NCBI GenBank assembly: GCA_942490945.1
Contig: CALNYZ010000018.1
Location: 1,736,001 to 1,800,000 of the forward strand
Source of the DNA: CALNYZ01 sp942490945
GTDB taxonomy: Bacteria; Pseudomonadota; Gammaproteobacteria; UBA6429; Thiohalophilaceae
Direction: 5' to 3'
DNA length: 64,000 nt
Shown here: positions 36,237 through 46,118 of the stretch, one piece after another
How the letters are laid out: each line of letters begins with the position of its first letter
Position numbering within the stretch: the first letter of the stretch is position 1
Made by a program: the position numbers and the translations under genes
Notes under the pieces: model-generated
Seen by the model: only the letters and a program-made list of their open reading frames with translations
The model's database searches: none
Told to the model about the DNA's origin: nothing

Positions 36237-38636
36237 ATGAGTTTGTTAAGCGGGTTAAAAACAAATAAAGCAATAAGTTTGCTGTTAAACAGCTCTGCGC
36301 CGAATTCACAGGAAGCCAAGGATGCAATCACCAAACTTAAAGACGTCGGCGCACCTGCCATTCCCAAACTGATTGATGCGCTGGCAAATCTTCAGCCGCA
36401 CTCAACAATTGAAAATCTGCTACTCAGCATGTTAACCGATAAAACCCTGCCGCTGTATATTAATGGCCTTACTGCTGACAACAAGCACATTGTGGCGAGT
36501 TTGTTGCGCATACTGGCACGTTCCGAGAGTTATGACGCAAACAGATTGTATGATCTCTTTGAAGATCCGGATATTCCCAAGAATGTTCTGGTACAAATAC
36601 TTATTGCACAAAAGCACAGACTGAACGCCAGCACTTTGATGGCGATACTGGGTCGTGTCGACAAAAGTATGCATCAATTAATTTTAAAAGTTGTCAATGA
36701 AATTGCGACTGAAAAAATTGTACCGGATTTGCTTCGTTATACAAATAGTAATGATCCATTAATCAGAATATATGTCTCAATGATTCTGGCCAAATTCAGC
36801 TTGCCGGAAGTACGCGATGCACTGCTGAAACTGTTACGTGACCCGAACAAAAAAGTTCGACAAACCGCACTGGAAAGTCTTGGTCATATGGAAATTCCGG
36901 TACCGGCAAAACCGTTATGTCAATTATTAAAAGATCCGGATTTAACCGTTCAAACCAAGGCAATTGAAGCCATTATTCGCCTGAATGATCCCAATACGAT
37001 TCAATATTTAATTGATATTTTACAGGATGATTCGGAGTATGTTCGACGTGCTGCAGTAGAAGTATTAAATGAAGTCGGTGATGCCAGCGCGATCAAGGAT
37101 TTATTGAATGTTTTGCGTGATAAAGACTGGTGGATACGCGTACGCGCAGCCGATGCTCTGGGCAGTATTGGCGGTCCACGCGTCATCGATGCGGTACTCG
37201 AGCTCATCAAGGACGAAGATGAATTTTTGCGACGCACAGCAGTTGAAATATTAAATTCGATCAAGGATGAAAGAGCATTCAATCATCTTGTTACCGCGCT
37301 GGAAGATGCCGACTGGTGGGTGCGCGAACGTGCCGCTGACGCACTGGCTAACTTGCAAGACAAGCGTGCAACCGAACCTTTACTGAAATTACTCAATCGC
37401 GATGAAGCTGAAACTGCCGAAGTTGCCGTCAAGGCGCTGGCACAACTTAAAGATCCGCTCTCTATACAGCCATTGATCTCGAAACTTGCTGATTGTGATG
37501 ATCACATCAAAAAAGCCATCATCGATGCCTTATCAGAAATAGTCGACAAGGAACACAAGAAACAGGTCGAGGATGCCATCACAAGTATAATGAACCATGC
37601 TGATCCATCACTGCGCGATGCTGCAACGCTAGCCATGAATACCATGACAGCCCGCATGGAGGATCGTACATCTACCACCAGTCTCGATGCACATTCCACG
37701 CTTGCCACTTCAGTCGACACTTCGAGCGGTTCACTATTAATGGAAGCAGACACGGTAAAAATTACTCCACCTTCCAGTGTGCCCGATGGCATCATCGATC
37801 CACAAAAGCTGCTGCCAGGACAGATTCTTGCCAACCGCTACCGGGTGATACGAAAAATTGGCAAGGGTGCCTTTGGTGTTGTTATTCTGGTCTCGGATGA
37901 AATGGTAAGTGAACAAATTGTTTTAAAGTTTCTGAACCCGCAAATGGCATCAGACGAGAGTGTAATAAAACGATTCGTTCACGAACTTCGCTACGCAAGA
38001 AGAATTACCCACGAAAATGTGATTCGCCTGTTCGACTTCATGACATTCGGCCAGTCGTGTGCGATATCGATGGAATACTTTGAGAGCCATTCATTTGCCT
38101 ATGAATTAAAAAGCCGCAAGGATCATGATGAATCGCGCTTGCTGCGTATCTTTTCCGAGATATGTCTGGGCATCAGTGCAGCACATATGGTAAATGTAGT
38201 ACATCGTGATTTAAAGCCGGCGAATATTCTGGTCAATGACAAGGATGTGGTGAAAGTCGTAGATTTCGGGCTTGCGGCAGCCGCGAGCCAGACCGAGTCT
38301 CGCATTACAAAAACCGGCGTTCTGGTCGGCACACCAACCTATATGGCACCAGAACAGGTACGCGGCAGAAAAATCGATGCAAGAACAGATATTTACAGTC
38401 TTGGGATATTGATGTACGAAGCTTTTGTTGGCAAACCGCCCTATAAAGGCGAAGATCACATGGCAACACTATTTCAGCACGTCGAAGGTAAAGCGATTTC
38501 AGCAAACCAGGCCAAGGATACAATCTCAATCGAACTGAGTAATATCATTATGCGGGCAATGCATGTCGACCCGGAAAAAAGATACCAGTCAGTTGATGAT
38601 TTGCACAAAGACATACTGGAATACCTGGATAAATAA
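36237..38636 (+). CDS. HEAT-repeat Ser/Thr protein kinase (PknB-like)
   Basis: A 799-residue cytoplasmic fusion. Residues about 30-470 are HEAT/PBS-lyase-type helical repeats, with the repeated core xxVRxxAxxAL visible at 268-285, 300-310, 331-341 and 362-372. A Thr/Ser-rich linker (475-510) leads to a Hanks-type kinase (about 535-799): glycine loop GKGAFGVV (542-549), ATP-lysine K564, helix-C Glu583, HRDLKPAN (656-663), DFG (676-678) and APE (704-706). All catalytic residues are present, so it should be active. No transmembrane helix or PASTA domain. Followed by pilT-like genes 30 bases on. Confidence 0.94.
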   Translation: MSLLSGLKTNKAISLLLNSSAPNSQEAKDAITKLKDVGAPAIPKLIDALANLQPHSTIENLLLSMLTDKTLPLYINGLTADNKHIVASLLRILARSESYDANRLYDLFEDPDIPKNVLVQILIAQKHRLNASTLMAILGRVDKSMHQLILKVVNEIATEKIVPDLLRYTNSNDPLIRIYVSMILAKFSLPEVRDALLKLLRDPNKKVRQTALESLGHMEIPVPAKPLCQLLKDPDLTVQTKAIEAIIRLNDPNTIQYLIDILQDDSEYVRRAAVEVLNEVGDASAIKDLLNVLRDKDWWIRVRAADALGSIGGPRVIDAVLELIKDEDEFLRRTAVEILNSIKDERAFNHLVTALEDADWWVRERAADALANLQDKRATEPLLKLLNRDEAETAEVAVKALAQLKDPLSIQPLISKLADCDDHIKKAIIDALSEIVDKEHKKQVEDAITSIMNHADPSLRDAATLAMNTMTARMEDRTSTTSLDAHSTLATSVDTSSGSLLMEADTVKITPPSSVPDGIIDPQKLLPGQILANRYRVIRKIGKGAFGVVILVSDEMVSEQIVLKFLNPQMASDESVIKRFVHELRYARRITHENVIRLFDFMTFGQSCAISMEYFESHSFAYELKSRKDHDESRLLRIFSEICLGISAAHMVNVVHRDLKPANILVNDKDVVKVVDFGLAAAASQTESRITKTGVLVGTPTYMAPEQVRGRKIDARTDIYSLGILMYEAFVGKPPYKGEDHMATLFQHVEGKAISANQAKDTISIELSNIIMRAMHVDPEKRYQSVDDLHKDILEYLDK

Positions 38637-38669
38637 CAGTGATAAATAAATGACAGTGACAAACAAATG
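38636..38669 (+). repeat. 17-bp tandem repeat spanning the pilT start
   Basis: ACAGTGATAAATAAATG (38636-38652) is followed directly by ACAGTGACAAACAAATG (38653-38669): 15 of 17 positions match. The second copy supplies the pilT start codon. The first supplies an ATG (38650) in another frame that would encode only nine residues before a stop inside pilT. Looks like a recent duplication of the translation start region. Confidence 0.8.
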
Positions 38670-39761
38670 GCACGAATAAACGCATTCCTGAAACTCGGCC
38701 GTGAGCAAGGTGCCTCTGATATACATCTTGCAGTGGGTGTACCACCACTGTTACGCATGTATGGTGAACTTACACCGATCAAATATCGCAACATATCGGA
38801 AACAGAAATTGAAAATTTGATTCTCGAAATTCTTACTGATGAGCAACGACAACTATTCAATACCGGTAACGATTTGGATTTCTCTTATGAGAACGAAGAA
38901 GTAGGACGGTTTCGTGTCAATCTTTATCGTAAATTGTCCGGCATTGGTGCAGCCTTCCGAATCATCGCGCCGCGAATCCCGACGTTTGCTGAACTGGGGC
39001 TGCCAAATGTTATAACCCAATTTTTACATCATAATCAGGGACTGGTGCTTGTTACTGGCGCAACGGGTACAGGCAAGTCCACTACACTGGCAACGATGAT
39101 TGACTGGTTAAACAAGAATCGTCGCGTCAATATCATTACCCTCGAAGATCCAATTGAATATGTACATAAAAGTGACAAGGCACTGATCATACAACGTGGT
39201 GTCGGTACACATGTTGACAGTTTTGCCGGCGGCCTTCGTGCCGCACTACGCGAAGACCCGGATGTGATATTGGTTGGTGAGTTACGCGATCCTGAAACAA
39301 TCAGCATGGCAATGACCGCAGCTGAAACCGGGCATCTCGTGCTGGGTACATTACATACCACCTCGGCGGTCAAGACAATTGACAGGATTATCGATGCCAT
39401 GCCCACAGAGCAGAAAGCACTCGCAGCAACTTTTCTGGCACAACATTTAAAAGGTGTTGTCAGCCAGAAACTTTTACGTACTGCCGATGGTCGTGGTCGT
39501 AAAGCAATTCTTGAAATAATGTTCACAACCAATGCGATTGCCAATCTTATTCTGTCAGGCCGCGTACATCAAATCCCTTCTGCATTGCAAACTGGCCGTG
39601 AACTGGGCATGCAGTTAATGGATCAGGCATTACTGGATGCGGTGCAGCATAAAATTATTGATCCGGATGATGCCTATGTGCATGCATCAGATCGAAAATT
39701 ATTCCAGCGTTTCGTGACGGATCCGGATTTGTTACCACAAATCAATCTGGCAGTTTCATAA
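38667..39761 (+). CDS. pilT: PilT-family type IV pilus retraction ATPase (first of tandem pair)
   Basis: A 364-residue hexameric secretion ATPase. An N-terminal PAS-like domain (QGASDIHLAVG) is followed by Walker A GATGTGKSTTLAT, the Asp box in ITLEDPIEYVH, Walker B in EDPDVILVGELRD and the His box AAETGHLVLGTLHT. The NAIANLILSG segment fits the AIRNLIRE-like motif of PilT. It depolymerises pilin to power retraction. Whether it corresponds to PilT or PilU in other species cannot be decided here. It follows the kinase gene and precedes a second homologue by three bases. Confidence 0.9.
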   Translation: MARINAFLKLGREQGASDIHLAVGVPPLLRMYGELTPIKYRNISETEIENLILEILTDEQRQLFNTGNDLDFSYENEEVGRFRVNLYRKLSGIGAAFRIIAPRIPTFAELGLPNVITQFLHHNQGLVLVTGATGTGKSTTLATMIDWLNKNRRVNIITLEDPIEYVHKSDKALIIQRGVGTHVDSFAGGLRAALREDPDVILVGELRDPETISMAMTAAETGHLVLGTLHTTSAVKTIDRIIDAMPTEQKALAATFLAQHLKGVVSQKLLRTADGRGRKAILEIMFTTNAIANLILSGRVHQIPSALQTGRELGMQLMDQALLDAVQHKIIDPDDAYVHASDRKLFQRFVTDPDLLPQINLAVS

Positions 39762-39764
39762 CTC

Positions 39765-40877
39765 ATGAGTCGTGTAGATGCCTTTCTCGAACTGGTAGTC
39801 AAACAGAATGGCTCCGATTTGCATCTGGTCGCCAGTAACCCACCCCGCATTCGCCTGATGGGTGAAACGCAGTCAATAAAATATCGTAATCTTACCGAAT
39901 CTGAAACACGCGATTTTTTATATGAAATAATGAATGACGATTTGCGTGAGCAGCTGGAAAAAAACGGTAACGTGGATTTTTCTTATGAAATAGCCAATTT
40001 GTCACGCTTTCGTGTCAACGTATTCAAACATCTATCAGGTCTCGGCGGCGTATTCCGCGCCATTCCAGCGCGTGTAGCATCACTACAGGATCTTGGCCTG
40101 CCCCCTATTCTGAAAAACCTGGCTCGACAACGTAAAGGACTTATTTTGGTTACCGGTCCTACCGGTTCAGGTAAATCGACCACACTTGCAGCGATGGTAG
40201 ATTTTGTAAATACCGAGCGCAAAGGTCATATCATTACAATAGAAGATCCGATTGAATACATTCATGCCAACAAGTCCAGCCTCATAAGCCAGCGCGAAAT
40301 TGGCAGTCATACAAAAACATTTGCGGATTCGCTACATTCAGCATTACGTGAAGATCCTGATGTCATTCTCGTGGGTGAAATGCGTGATCTTGAAACCATC
40401 CATCTTGCTCTGACTGCTGCTGAAATGGGCATTCTGGTCATGGCTACCTTGCATACCAGTAGTGCAGCAACAACAATCGAACGTATTGTTAATGTTTTTC
40501 CACCCGGTGAAGAACCGTATGTTCGTACCATGTTGTCAACATCTTTATGTGGTGTCATATCACAGCAATTGGTGCGTCGCGCTGACAACCGTGGCGTTGT
40601 CGCAGCGCTTGAAATCATGTTGAATAATGCCGCGATTTCCAACATTATACGTGATGGTAAACACGACCAACTTGATAATGTTATTCAAAGTGGCGCCATG
40701 CATGGCATGCAACAAATGGATACAGCATTACGGCGACTGGTAGAAGCAAAAATCATTACAGGTGATGAAGCCTATATGAATGCCAGACAAAAAGAATCAT
40801 TTGAACATATGCGAGAAGACCCGGATCTGCATGCAGGTATGCCGGCAGACACCAGTAATGATAAGGTCAACAACTAA
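39765..40877 (+). CDS. PilT/PilU-family ATPase (second of tandem pair)
   Basis: A 370-residue paralogue of the gene before it. It carries NGSDLHLVAS, Walker A GPTGSGKSTTLAA, ITIEDPIEYIH, EDPDVILVGEMRD, ATLHTSSAATTIERIV and the AISNIIRDGK motif. Two retraction ATPases in tandem is the usual pilT-pilU pattern, with the second modulating the first. The C-terminal tail is polar and ends after a DPDL segment shared with the first gene, pointing to a local duplication. Confidence 0.88.
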   Translation: MSRVDAFLELVVKQNGSDLHLVASNPPRIRLMGETQSIKYRNLTESETRDFLYEIMNDDLREQLEKNGNVDFSYEIANLSRFRVNVFKHLSGLGGVFRAIPARVASLQDLGLPPILKNLARQRKGLILVTGPTGSGKSTTLAAMVDFVNTERKGHIITIEDPIEYIHANKSSLISQREIGSHTKTFADSLHSALREDPDVILVGEMRDLETIHLALTAAEMGILVMATLHTSSAATTIERIVNVFPPGEEPYVRTMLSTSLCGVISQQLVRRADNRGVVAALEIMLNNAAISNIIRDGKHDQLDNVIQSGAMHGMQQMDTALRRLVEAKIITGDEAYMNARQKESFEHMREDPDLHAGMPADTSNDKVNN

Positions 40878-40889
40878 AAACGTATTAAT

Positions 40890-41558
40890 ATGGCAAAACT
40901 GATTCAGACTTTGGATGGTGCGGTCATCCGTGAATTTAATATTGATAAGGATGCGATCAGTATCGGTCGTAAATACGGCAATGACATACAACTGAACGAT
41001 CTCACTGTCAGCGGACGTCATGCCGTGATCAATACCACCAAGGAAAATGTATTTGTTGATGACCTGGGCAGCACAAATGGCTGTTTGTTAAATGGTAGCC
41101 GTATAGCACGCGCCAAACTTTCGCATGGCGATGTATTGCAAATCGGCAGTTACCAGTTCACCTATTTCACAGAAGATGAACAGGTATATGAACCTACAAT
41201 GTTTTTGCAGGCCGAACTGGATGACACGAAAATCATTTCGACCAATCCTAAATCTACATTATCAAATAGCGGTGACAAACTGGGTGCAGTGCATGTATTA
41301 AATGGTCCACTCAAGGGCAAGCAACTTGAGCTGTTAAAACCTTTTAACACGCTTGGATTTAATGGCGCAAAGCTGGCAATGATTTCGCGTAACGCGTCCA
41401 ACTATACAATCGCGGCTATCAAAACAAACAAGGCCAACACAAATACACCTGAACCTACAGTGAATGGTAATTTAATAAGCCAGACAGGTGATGTGCTTCG
41501 AGAAAATGATATAATTGAACTGGCCAGAGTACAGATGAAATTTATCTACCTTGACTAG
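40890..41558 (+). CDS. FHA domain protein, downstream of tandem pilT genes
   Basis: A 222-residue protein with a canonical FHA domain (about 15-95: ISIGRKYGNDIQLND, GRHAVIN, STNGCLLNGSRI), then a second FHA-like region (about 130-222: VHVLNGPLKGKQLEL, TPEPTVNGN, ENDIIELARVQMKF) that lacks the GR/S-H core. The first domain should bind phosphothreonine, and the kinase encoded 2.3 kb upstream is the obvious source. It starts 12 bases after the second pilT gene and is probably cotranscribed. I see no PP2C phosphatase gene in the cluster. Confidence 0.9.
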   Translation: MAKLIQTLDGAVIREFNIDKDAISIGRKYGNDIQLNDLTVSGRHAVINTTKENVFVDDLGSTNGCLLNGSRIARAKLSHGDVLQIGSYQFTYFTEDEQVYEPTMFLQAELDDTKIISTNPKSTLSNSGDKLGAVHVLNGPLKGKQLELLKPFNTLGFNGAKLAMISRNASNYTIAAIKTNKANTNTPEPTVNGNLISQTGDVLRENDIIELARVQMKFIYLD

Positions 41559-41582
41559 TTAATTTCGAATTAAAAATCAGCT

Positions 41583-44500
41583 CTATTGTTTCTCTGCACG
41601 CATTGCAATAGCAATAATGGCGGGGATAGTGATTAGCGTTACCAGGGTTGCAAATATTAGTCCCCATGAAAGCGACAACGCCATGGGTGAGACAAAGGGA
41701 TCCATGCCACCCCACCCATACGCTGTTGGCAGTAATCCCACTACTGTTGTCATGGCAGTTAACAACACCGCGCGAATCCGTCGCCGTCCTGCCAGAATAA
41801 TCGCCTCTCTCACTTGCATACCTTTTTGTACAGCGCGTTGAATAAAGACAAGCAGGATAAGTGAGTTATTAACAACCACGCCCGTTAAGGCGACCATGCC
41901 GAGCATACTGAAAAATGATAATGGCATCGGCTTCCAGAAAATATCGTGCAAATAAAAACTTACAATGATACCGACTGCACCGAATGGTATAGCCAACATC
42001 ACCGCAAGTGGGTAGCCAAGATTATTAAATTGAATTGATAAAATAAAGAAAATACCAATCAGTGCAAAACCGAAAGCAATCGCCAAATCACGCATGGATT
42101 CCTGGTTCTTCTCATTTTCTCCACCGTATTTTATTTTTACATTTTTCTTGTCATCCGCAAGCCAGATTTCTTCATCACTGGCAACACGACTGTTAATTTC
42201 AGAACTGGTCAGTAACTTTGGATTGACGTTTGCCAGCACCCGGATAACACGCAAACCTTCTGCATGGCGTACGGCAGAATAACCGCGCGTTTCAACAATG
42301 GTAGCAATCTTGTTAAGCGGAATCAGACCGCCACGATTATTCGGTATCAACACGTTTTTAATATAGTTCAGGTTCTCACTGCGGTTGTCCGGGTAACGTA
42401 TTGTCACGTCAATTTCTTCGTCACCACGCCGTATAGTGGAAACAATCAGGCCGCTGCCGATAGCGCGAATGTGTCGTGATACTGTAACAAGATCAATCCC
42501 TGCATAGATTGCTTTTTGTCTGTCCAGTACAATATTGTATTCCTTGTCGCCGCCCTGAATATCACTTTCTATGGTCTCTACACCCTTGACTGTTTGCAAA
42601 TAATTCAGCAAGCGATTGGCAACGCGCTCGCTGGTTGCATTTTTATCTGCGATAATTTCTACCTGTAATTCCCTGCCTGTCGGAGGGCCGGGTTTTAACG
42701 GCTGTAGTGCAAAGATCGTATCCTTGAATTTTTCCCGCACTTTATCCAGCGCATATCTAACTTCGTCAGTCGCGTTATGATTTGGCCGCAATACTGTCGC
42801 AATATAAACGATGCGTAGCTGTGCATAACGGGAACCACGTTGTATCAAGGCATCACCATTGTCGATTGCTGTTTTGCCGGTTTCTATTAATATGGTTTCG
42901 AGCTTGTCTTCGGATAAGTCGGTTTTTAAACTTGCATACACCTTGTGCATTTTTGTTTGCATTTCTTTGAGGCTAATACCTTCATCTGCTGTGGCACGAA
43001 TAATAAACTGTTCAACGCCTTCTGAAGGGAACAGTTCAAAGCGCATTTTTGTCGCCGCCAGACCAATACTACCGAACAAAATAATGAGTGATAATGTTGT
43101 TGTCAAAATACGATGATCGACCGCCCTGGTGATCACGCCACCGTAGAAATCTTCCAGTTTGACCAGCCATGCGCGTTCTTTTGGGTGCTTGTTCTTGTTT
43201 GTAAAATGTGCGACATGGTTTGGTAATATCAGAAATGACTCCAGCAGCGAAAACAATAATAATGTTATAACCACTACGGGTATTGAATATATAAATTTAC
43301 CGATTGTTCCACCCATAAAAAACATGGGTATAAATGCGGCTACGGTAGTCAATACCGTTGCCGTTACCGGGCCGAGTAATTCATAGGCACCAACAACAGC
43401 AGCCTGTAGTGGTGGCATGCGCTGCTCCATATGATAGGTAATATTCTCGCCAACAATAATTGCATCATCGACCAGCATACCGAGCACCATAATAAAACCA
43501 AGCATGGAGACAAGATTCAAAGTAATTCCCAGGCTGTAAATTACGAAGAGCCCGATTAAAAATACGATGGGTAATCCCATGGTCGTGGTCAGCGCGACAG
43601 AAGGACGCAGAAAAAGTATCAGACACATAAAGACCATCACAAGCCCGAAGATAGCATTATTGGTTAATACACCAAGACGTAACTTGGCAAAACGCGAAAA
43701 ATCCTGATACAGGCTGATTTTTACATCGGCGCCGTGTTTGCCCTGCACTGTTTTTAAATACTCTTTTACGCGTGCAACGGTATCAATAATATCTGCGCTT
43801 GGATGCTTCATTACCATCATATTCAGGGCAGGCTTGTCGCCAATATCATAATATTCCGTTGCCTTTTCCAGCTCTTCGGTAACGTTGGCAATATCCTTAA
43901 GTCGCACAACATTGCCGGTGTCGTTTGCACGTAACACAAGGTTTTCAGCATCGGCGACACTTTTAAACTGTCCACTAATGCGCAGCGTACGTTGGCCATC
44001 AGGCGTTTCAATATCTCCGCCCGGCGCGTCAATGTTCCATGTCTTCAACACCCTGTCCACATCACCAATTGACAGATGTTGCTTGCTTAATTTATCCGGT
44101 ATGACTTCTACCCGTAACTCAACCTTACGACTGCCTTGTAACTGAATCTTCGCCACACCTTCGATTGCGAGCAGATCATCCGCAATATCATCACCCAGCC
44201 GCTTGACAGCCAATTGGCTGCGTGAAGCAGATAATGCCAACTGAACGATCGGAAAGATGCGTCCATCGATCTCCAATACCAGCGGTTTATCAGGCAGATC
44301 GTCAGGCAAATCGATTCGATCTATGGCCAGCTGAATATCGCTGACAATGCGGCTGCGACTTCTGCTGTCCGGATCAAGTTCAAGTGAGACAGTACCCGTC
44401 GAAGGAAAAGCAACCGAGTTCATTTTGTCAATGCCATCCAGCGATTTCAGTTCCTGCTCGATGGGCGTATTGATTAATTTTTCAATTTCCTCAGGTGAAG

Positions 44501-44663
44501 CACCCGGATAGATTGTCGAAATTACAATTTTATCCAGATTAACATTCGGGAAGTGTTCACGATTGATATTTAAAACCGTATACACTCCCAACACCAGAAT
44601 AAAAACAGAAATCAGATTAATGACCAGGGCTCGTTCGACAAAGAATTGAATAACACTTTTCAT
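41583..44663 (-). CDS. RND family efflux permease
   Basis: A 1026-residue inner-membrane proton antiporter with 12 transmembrane helices and two large periplasmic loops (after helices 1 and 7). The proton-relay pair D399-D400 lies in MLVDDAIIVGEN; the second-half helix has GVVVNNSLILLVF where AcrB has the GLAAKNAILI segment with its key Lys, so the relay differs. Typical RND start motif NINREHFPNVNLDKIVIS. It is the third gene of tetR-tolC-RND. No membrane-fusion (adaptor) gene lies in the operon. Substrates unknown. Confidence 0.9.
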   Translation of the reverse strand: MKSVIQFFVERALVINLISVFILVLGVYTVLNINREHFPNVNLDKIVISTIYPGASPEEIEKLINTPIEQELKSLDGIDKMNSVAFPSTGTVSLELDPDSRSRSRIVSDIQLAIDRIDLPDDLPDKPLVLEIDGRIFPIVQLALSASRSQLAVKRLGDDIADDLLAIEGVAKIQLQGSRKVELRVEVIPDKLSKQHLSIGDVDRVLKTWNIDAPGGDIETPDGQRTLRISGQFKSVADAENLVLRANDTGNVVRLKDIANVTEELEKATEYYDIGDKPALNMMVMKHPSADIIDTVARVKEYLKTVQGKHGADVKISLYQDFSRFAKLRLGVLTNNAIFGLVMVFMCLILFLRPSVALTTTMGLPIVFLIGLFVIYSLGITLNLVSMLGFIMVLGMLVDDAIIVGENITYHMEQRMPPLQAAVVGAYELLGPVTATVLTTVAAFIPMFFMGGTIGKFIYSIPVVVITLLLFSLLESFLILPNHVAHFTNKNKHPKERAWLVKLEDFYGGVITRAVDHRILTTTLSLIILFGSIGLAATKMRFELFPSEGVEQFIIRATADEGISLKEMQTKMHKVYASLKTDLSEDKLETILIETGKTAIDNGDALIQRGSRYAQLRIVYIATVLRPNHNATDEVRYALDKVREKFKDTIFALQPLKPGPPTGRELQVEIIADKNATSERVANRLLNYLQTVKGVETIESDIQGGDKEYNIVLDRQKAIYAGIDLVTVSRHIRAIGSGLIVSTIRRGDEEIDVTIRYPDNRSENLNYIKNVLIPNNRGGLIPLNKIATIVETRGYSAVRHAEGLRVIRVLANVNPKLLTSSEINSRVASDEEIWLADDKKNVKIKYGGENEKNQESMRDLAIAFGFALIGIFFILSIQFNNLGYPLAVMLAIPFGAVGIIVSFYLHDIFWKPMPLSFFSMLGMVALTGVVVNNSLILLVFIQRAVQKGMQVREAIILAGRRRIRAVLLTAMTTVVGLLPTAYGWGGMDPFVSPMALSLSWGLIFATLVTLITIPAIIAIAMRAEKQ

Positions 44664-44667
44664 ACGG

Positions 44668-46116
44668 CTATTTGCTGCTTTCCTGTGTGGTATTGCCCCA
44701 GAAGGTACCTGATTTTAGCGCCAGATTGATTGATTTATTGGTTAATTCCAGACTCTTTTGTTTTACAGCCAAATCCGCATTTAATAAATCTGTCTCGAAC
44801 TGGATAATTTGATTGGTGTCTGTTCTGCCAATTTTAAATCGGCGATGCGCATCTTTTAGTTTCGCCTTTTCGACTGCCTGGCGTTTTAGCTGGCTGGCAT
44901 GGGCCTTTAACCCGGATTTAATTTCTGCTGTCATCGTGTAGATTTCATATTCAAGATCATGTTTGGCAAGTTCTATTGATTTCAATAACCGGCTACGTTC
45001 AATCTGTGCCTGCAATCTTTCTGCATCAAAACCGGTTTTATCGAGTGTATTTTGATATTCAACTTTCGCCTCGCCGACCGTATCGGTTTCATCAACACCA
45101 CCCGCAGCAGAATTACCACTACGATTTCGCGCACCAATTGACAGGACAACATCGAGCTTGTCTTTCTTTTTATCCCGAATCAGTTCCAGTTCCGACTCTG
45201 TCAGCTCGTATTGCGATGCAAGTTTTTTCAGCTCATGGTTATATTTAATGGCCTTGCTTATCAAGTTCTGATTATCCAGCATAATGTTATTATTTATTTC
45301 ACGAATAACCGGTTCGATATTTTTATCCCATGAATAGCCAAGCAACCTGTTGAGGTTTATTTTTTGTCGTTGCTGTAATGTTTCCAACTCAAGCAAGTTA
45401 ACTTCAAATAACCTGATTTGCGCTTCGGTTTGCAACAGGTCGATTTCTTCTGTTATACCGATCTCCTTGTTACGTAAAACAAATTGTCTTAACAGTTTCG
45501 CACGTGCTATCGACTCCCGGGTATTCTCGATTCGTAATTTAACATCAGCCAGGGCGAAATATATTTCGACTGCCTGTGAGGCTATCTGGTCTCGTAATGC
45601 GTTCTGGTCTATATTATTAATAGTCAAAGCCGACTCGGCTTTTTTCTGATTAAACTGGTACGCCGGATTACCATCGCCCTGTCCAAATGGCATGCGATAA
45701 TCAAGTGACAGGCTTTTGGTTTTTTCCGGATTAGGGATGGCTGAACTGAACGCATATTCACTGTCCGTCTCACTGTAATTACCTGACACACTGACATTGG
45801 ATCCAGACTCAAGCTGTTTACTTAACTTGCCACCTGCCGAATAAGTGTCAGTCTCGGCGCCGACAAATGACACGCCGCGCGCATAACCAACTTGCCCACT
45901 CAGCACCCAGCTCAGTTGTGCCTGTACTTTGGTATTTTCCAGTTGTGCTTTTTCAATGTTCAATCTTGCCACTTCCAGCGAGGGATAATACGAAAGGATA
46001 CGGTCAACAACCTGGTGGATTGTCATTGGCTGCGCATCCGGATTTGCCAGCGTCACAGAAGGAATAACTATCAGCAGACAGTTCAGCGCAATCCATAGTT
46101 TTCTTGTAAAAATCAT
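44668..46116 (-). CDS. TolC-family outer membrane efflux protein
   Basis: A 482-residue protein with a signal peptide (LNCLLIVIPSVTLA, cleavage near residue 25) and two TolC/OEP repeats forming long coiled-coil helices (LNIEKAQLENTKVQAQLSW and the equivalent in the second half, RLQAQIERSRLLKSIELAKH). It forms a trimeric outer-membrane exit duct with periplasmic tunnel. No lipobox is seen. The stop is four bases before the RND start codon, so the two genes are translationally linked. Confidence 0.88.
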   Translation of the reverse strand: MIFTRKLWIALNCLLIVIPSVTLANPDAQPMTIHQVVDRILSYYPSLEVARLNIEKAQLENTKVQAQLSWVLSGQVGYARGVSFVGAETDTYSAGGKLSKQLESGSNVSVSGNYSETDSEYAFSSAIPNPEKTKSLSLDYRMPFGQGDGNPAYQFNQKKAESALTINNIDQNALRDQIASQAVEIYFALADVKLRIENTRESIARAKLLRQFVLRNKEIGITEEIDLLQTEAQIRLFEVNLLELETLQQRQKINLNRLLGYSWDKNIEPVIREINNNIMLDNQNLISKAIKYNHELKKLASQYELTESELELIRDKKKDKLDVVLSIGARNRSGNSAAGGVDETDTVGEAKVEYQNTLDKTGFDAERLQAQIERSRLLKSIELAKHDLEYEIYTMTAEIKSGLKAHASQLKRQAVEKAKLKDAHRRFKIGRTDTNQIIQFETDLLNADLAVKQKSLELTNKSINLALKSGTFWGNTTQESSK

Positions 46117-46118
46117 GT

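Noticed and set aside
41583..44663. Assignment of the RND pump to a metal or multidrug subclass
   Set aside because: Relay residues differ from AcrB and no adaptor or substrate genes are nearby; the subclass cannot be supported from sequence alone.
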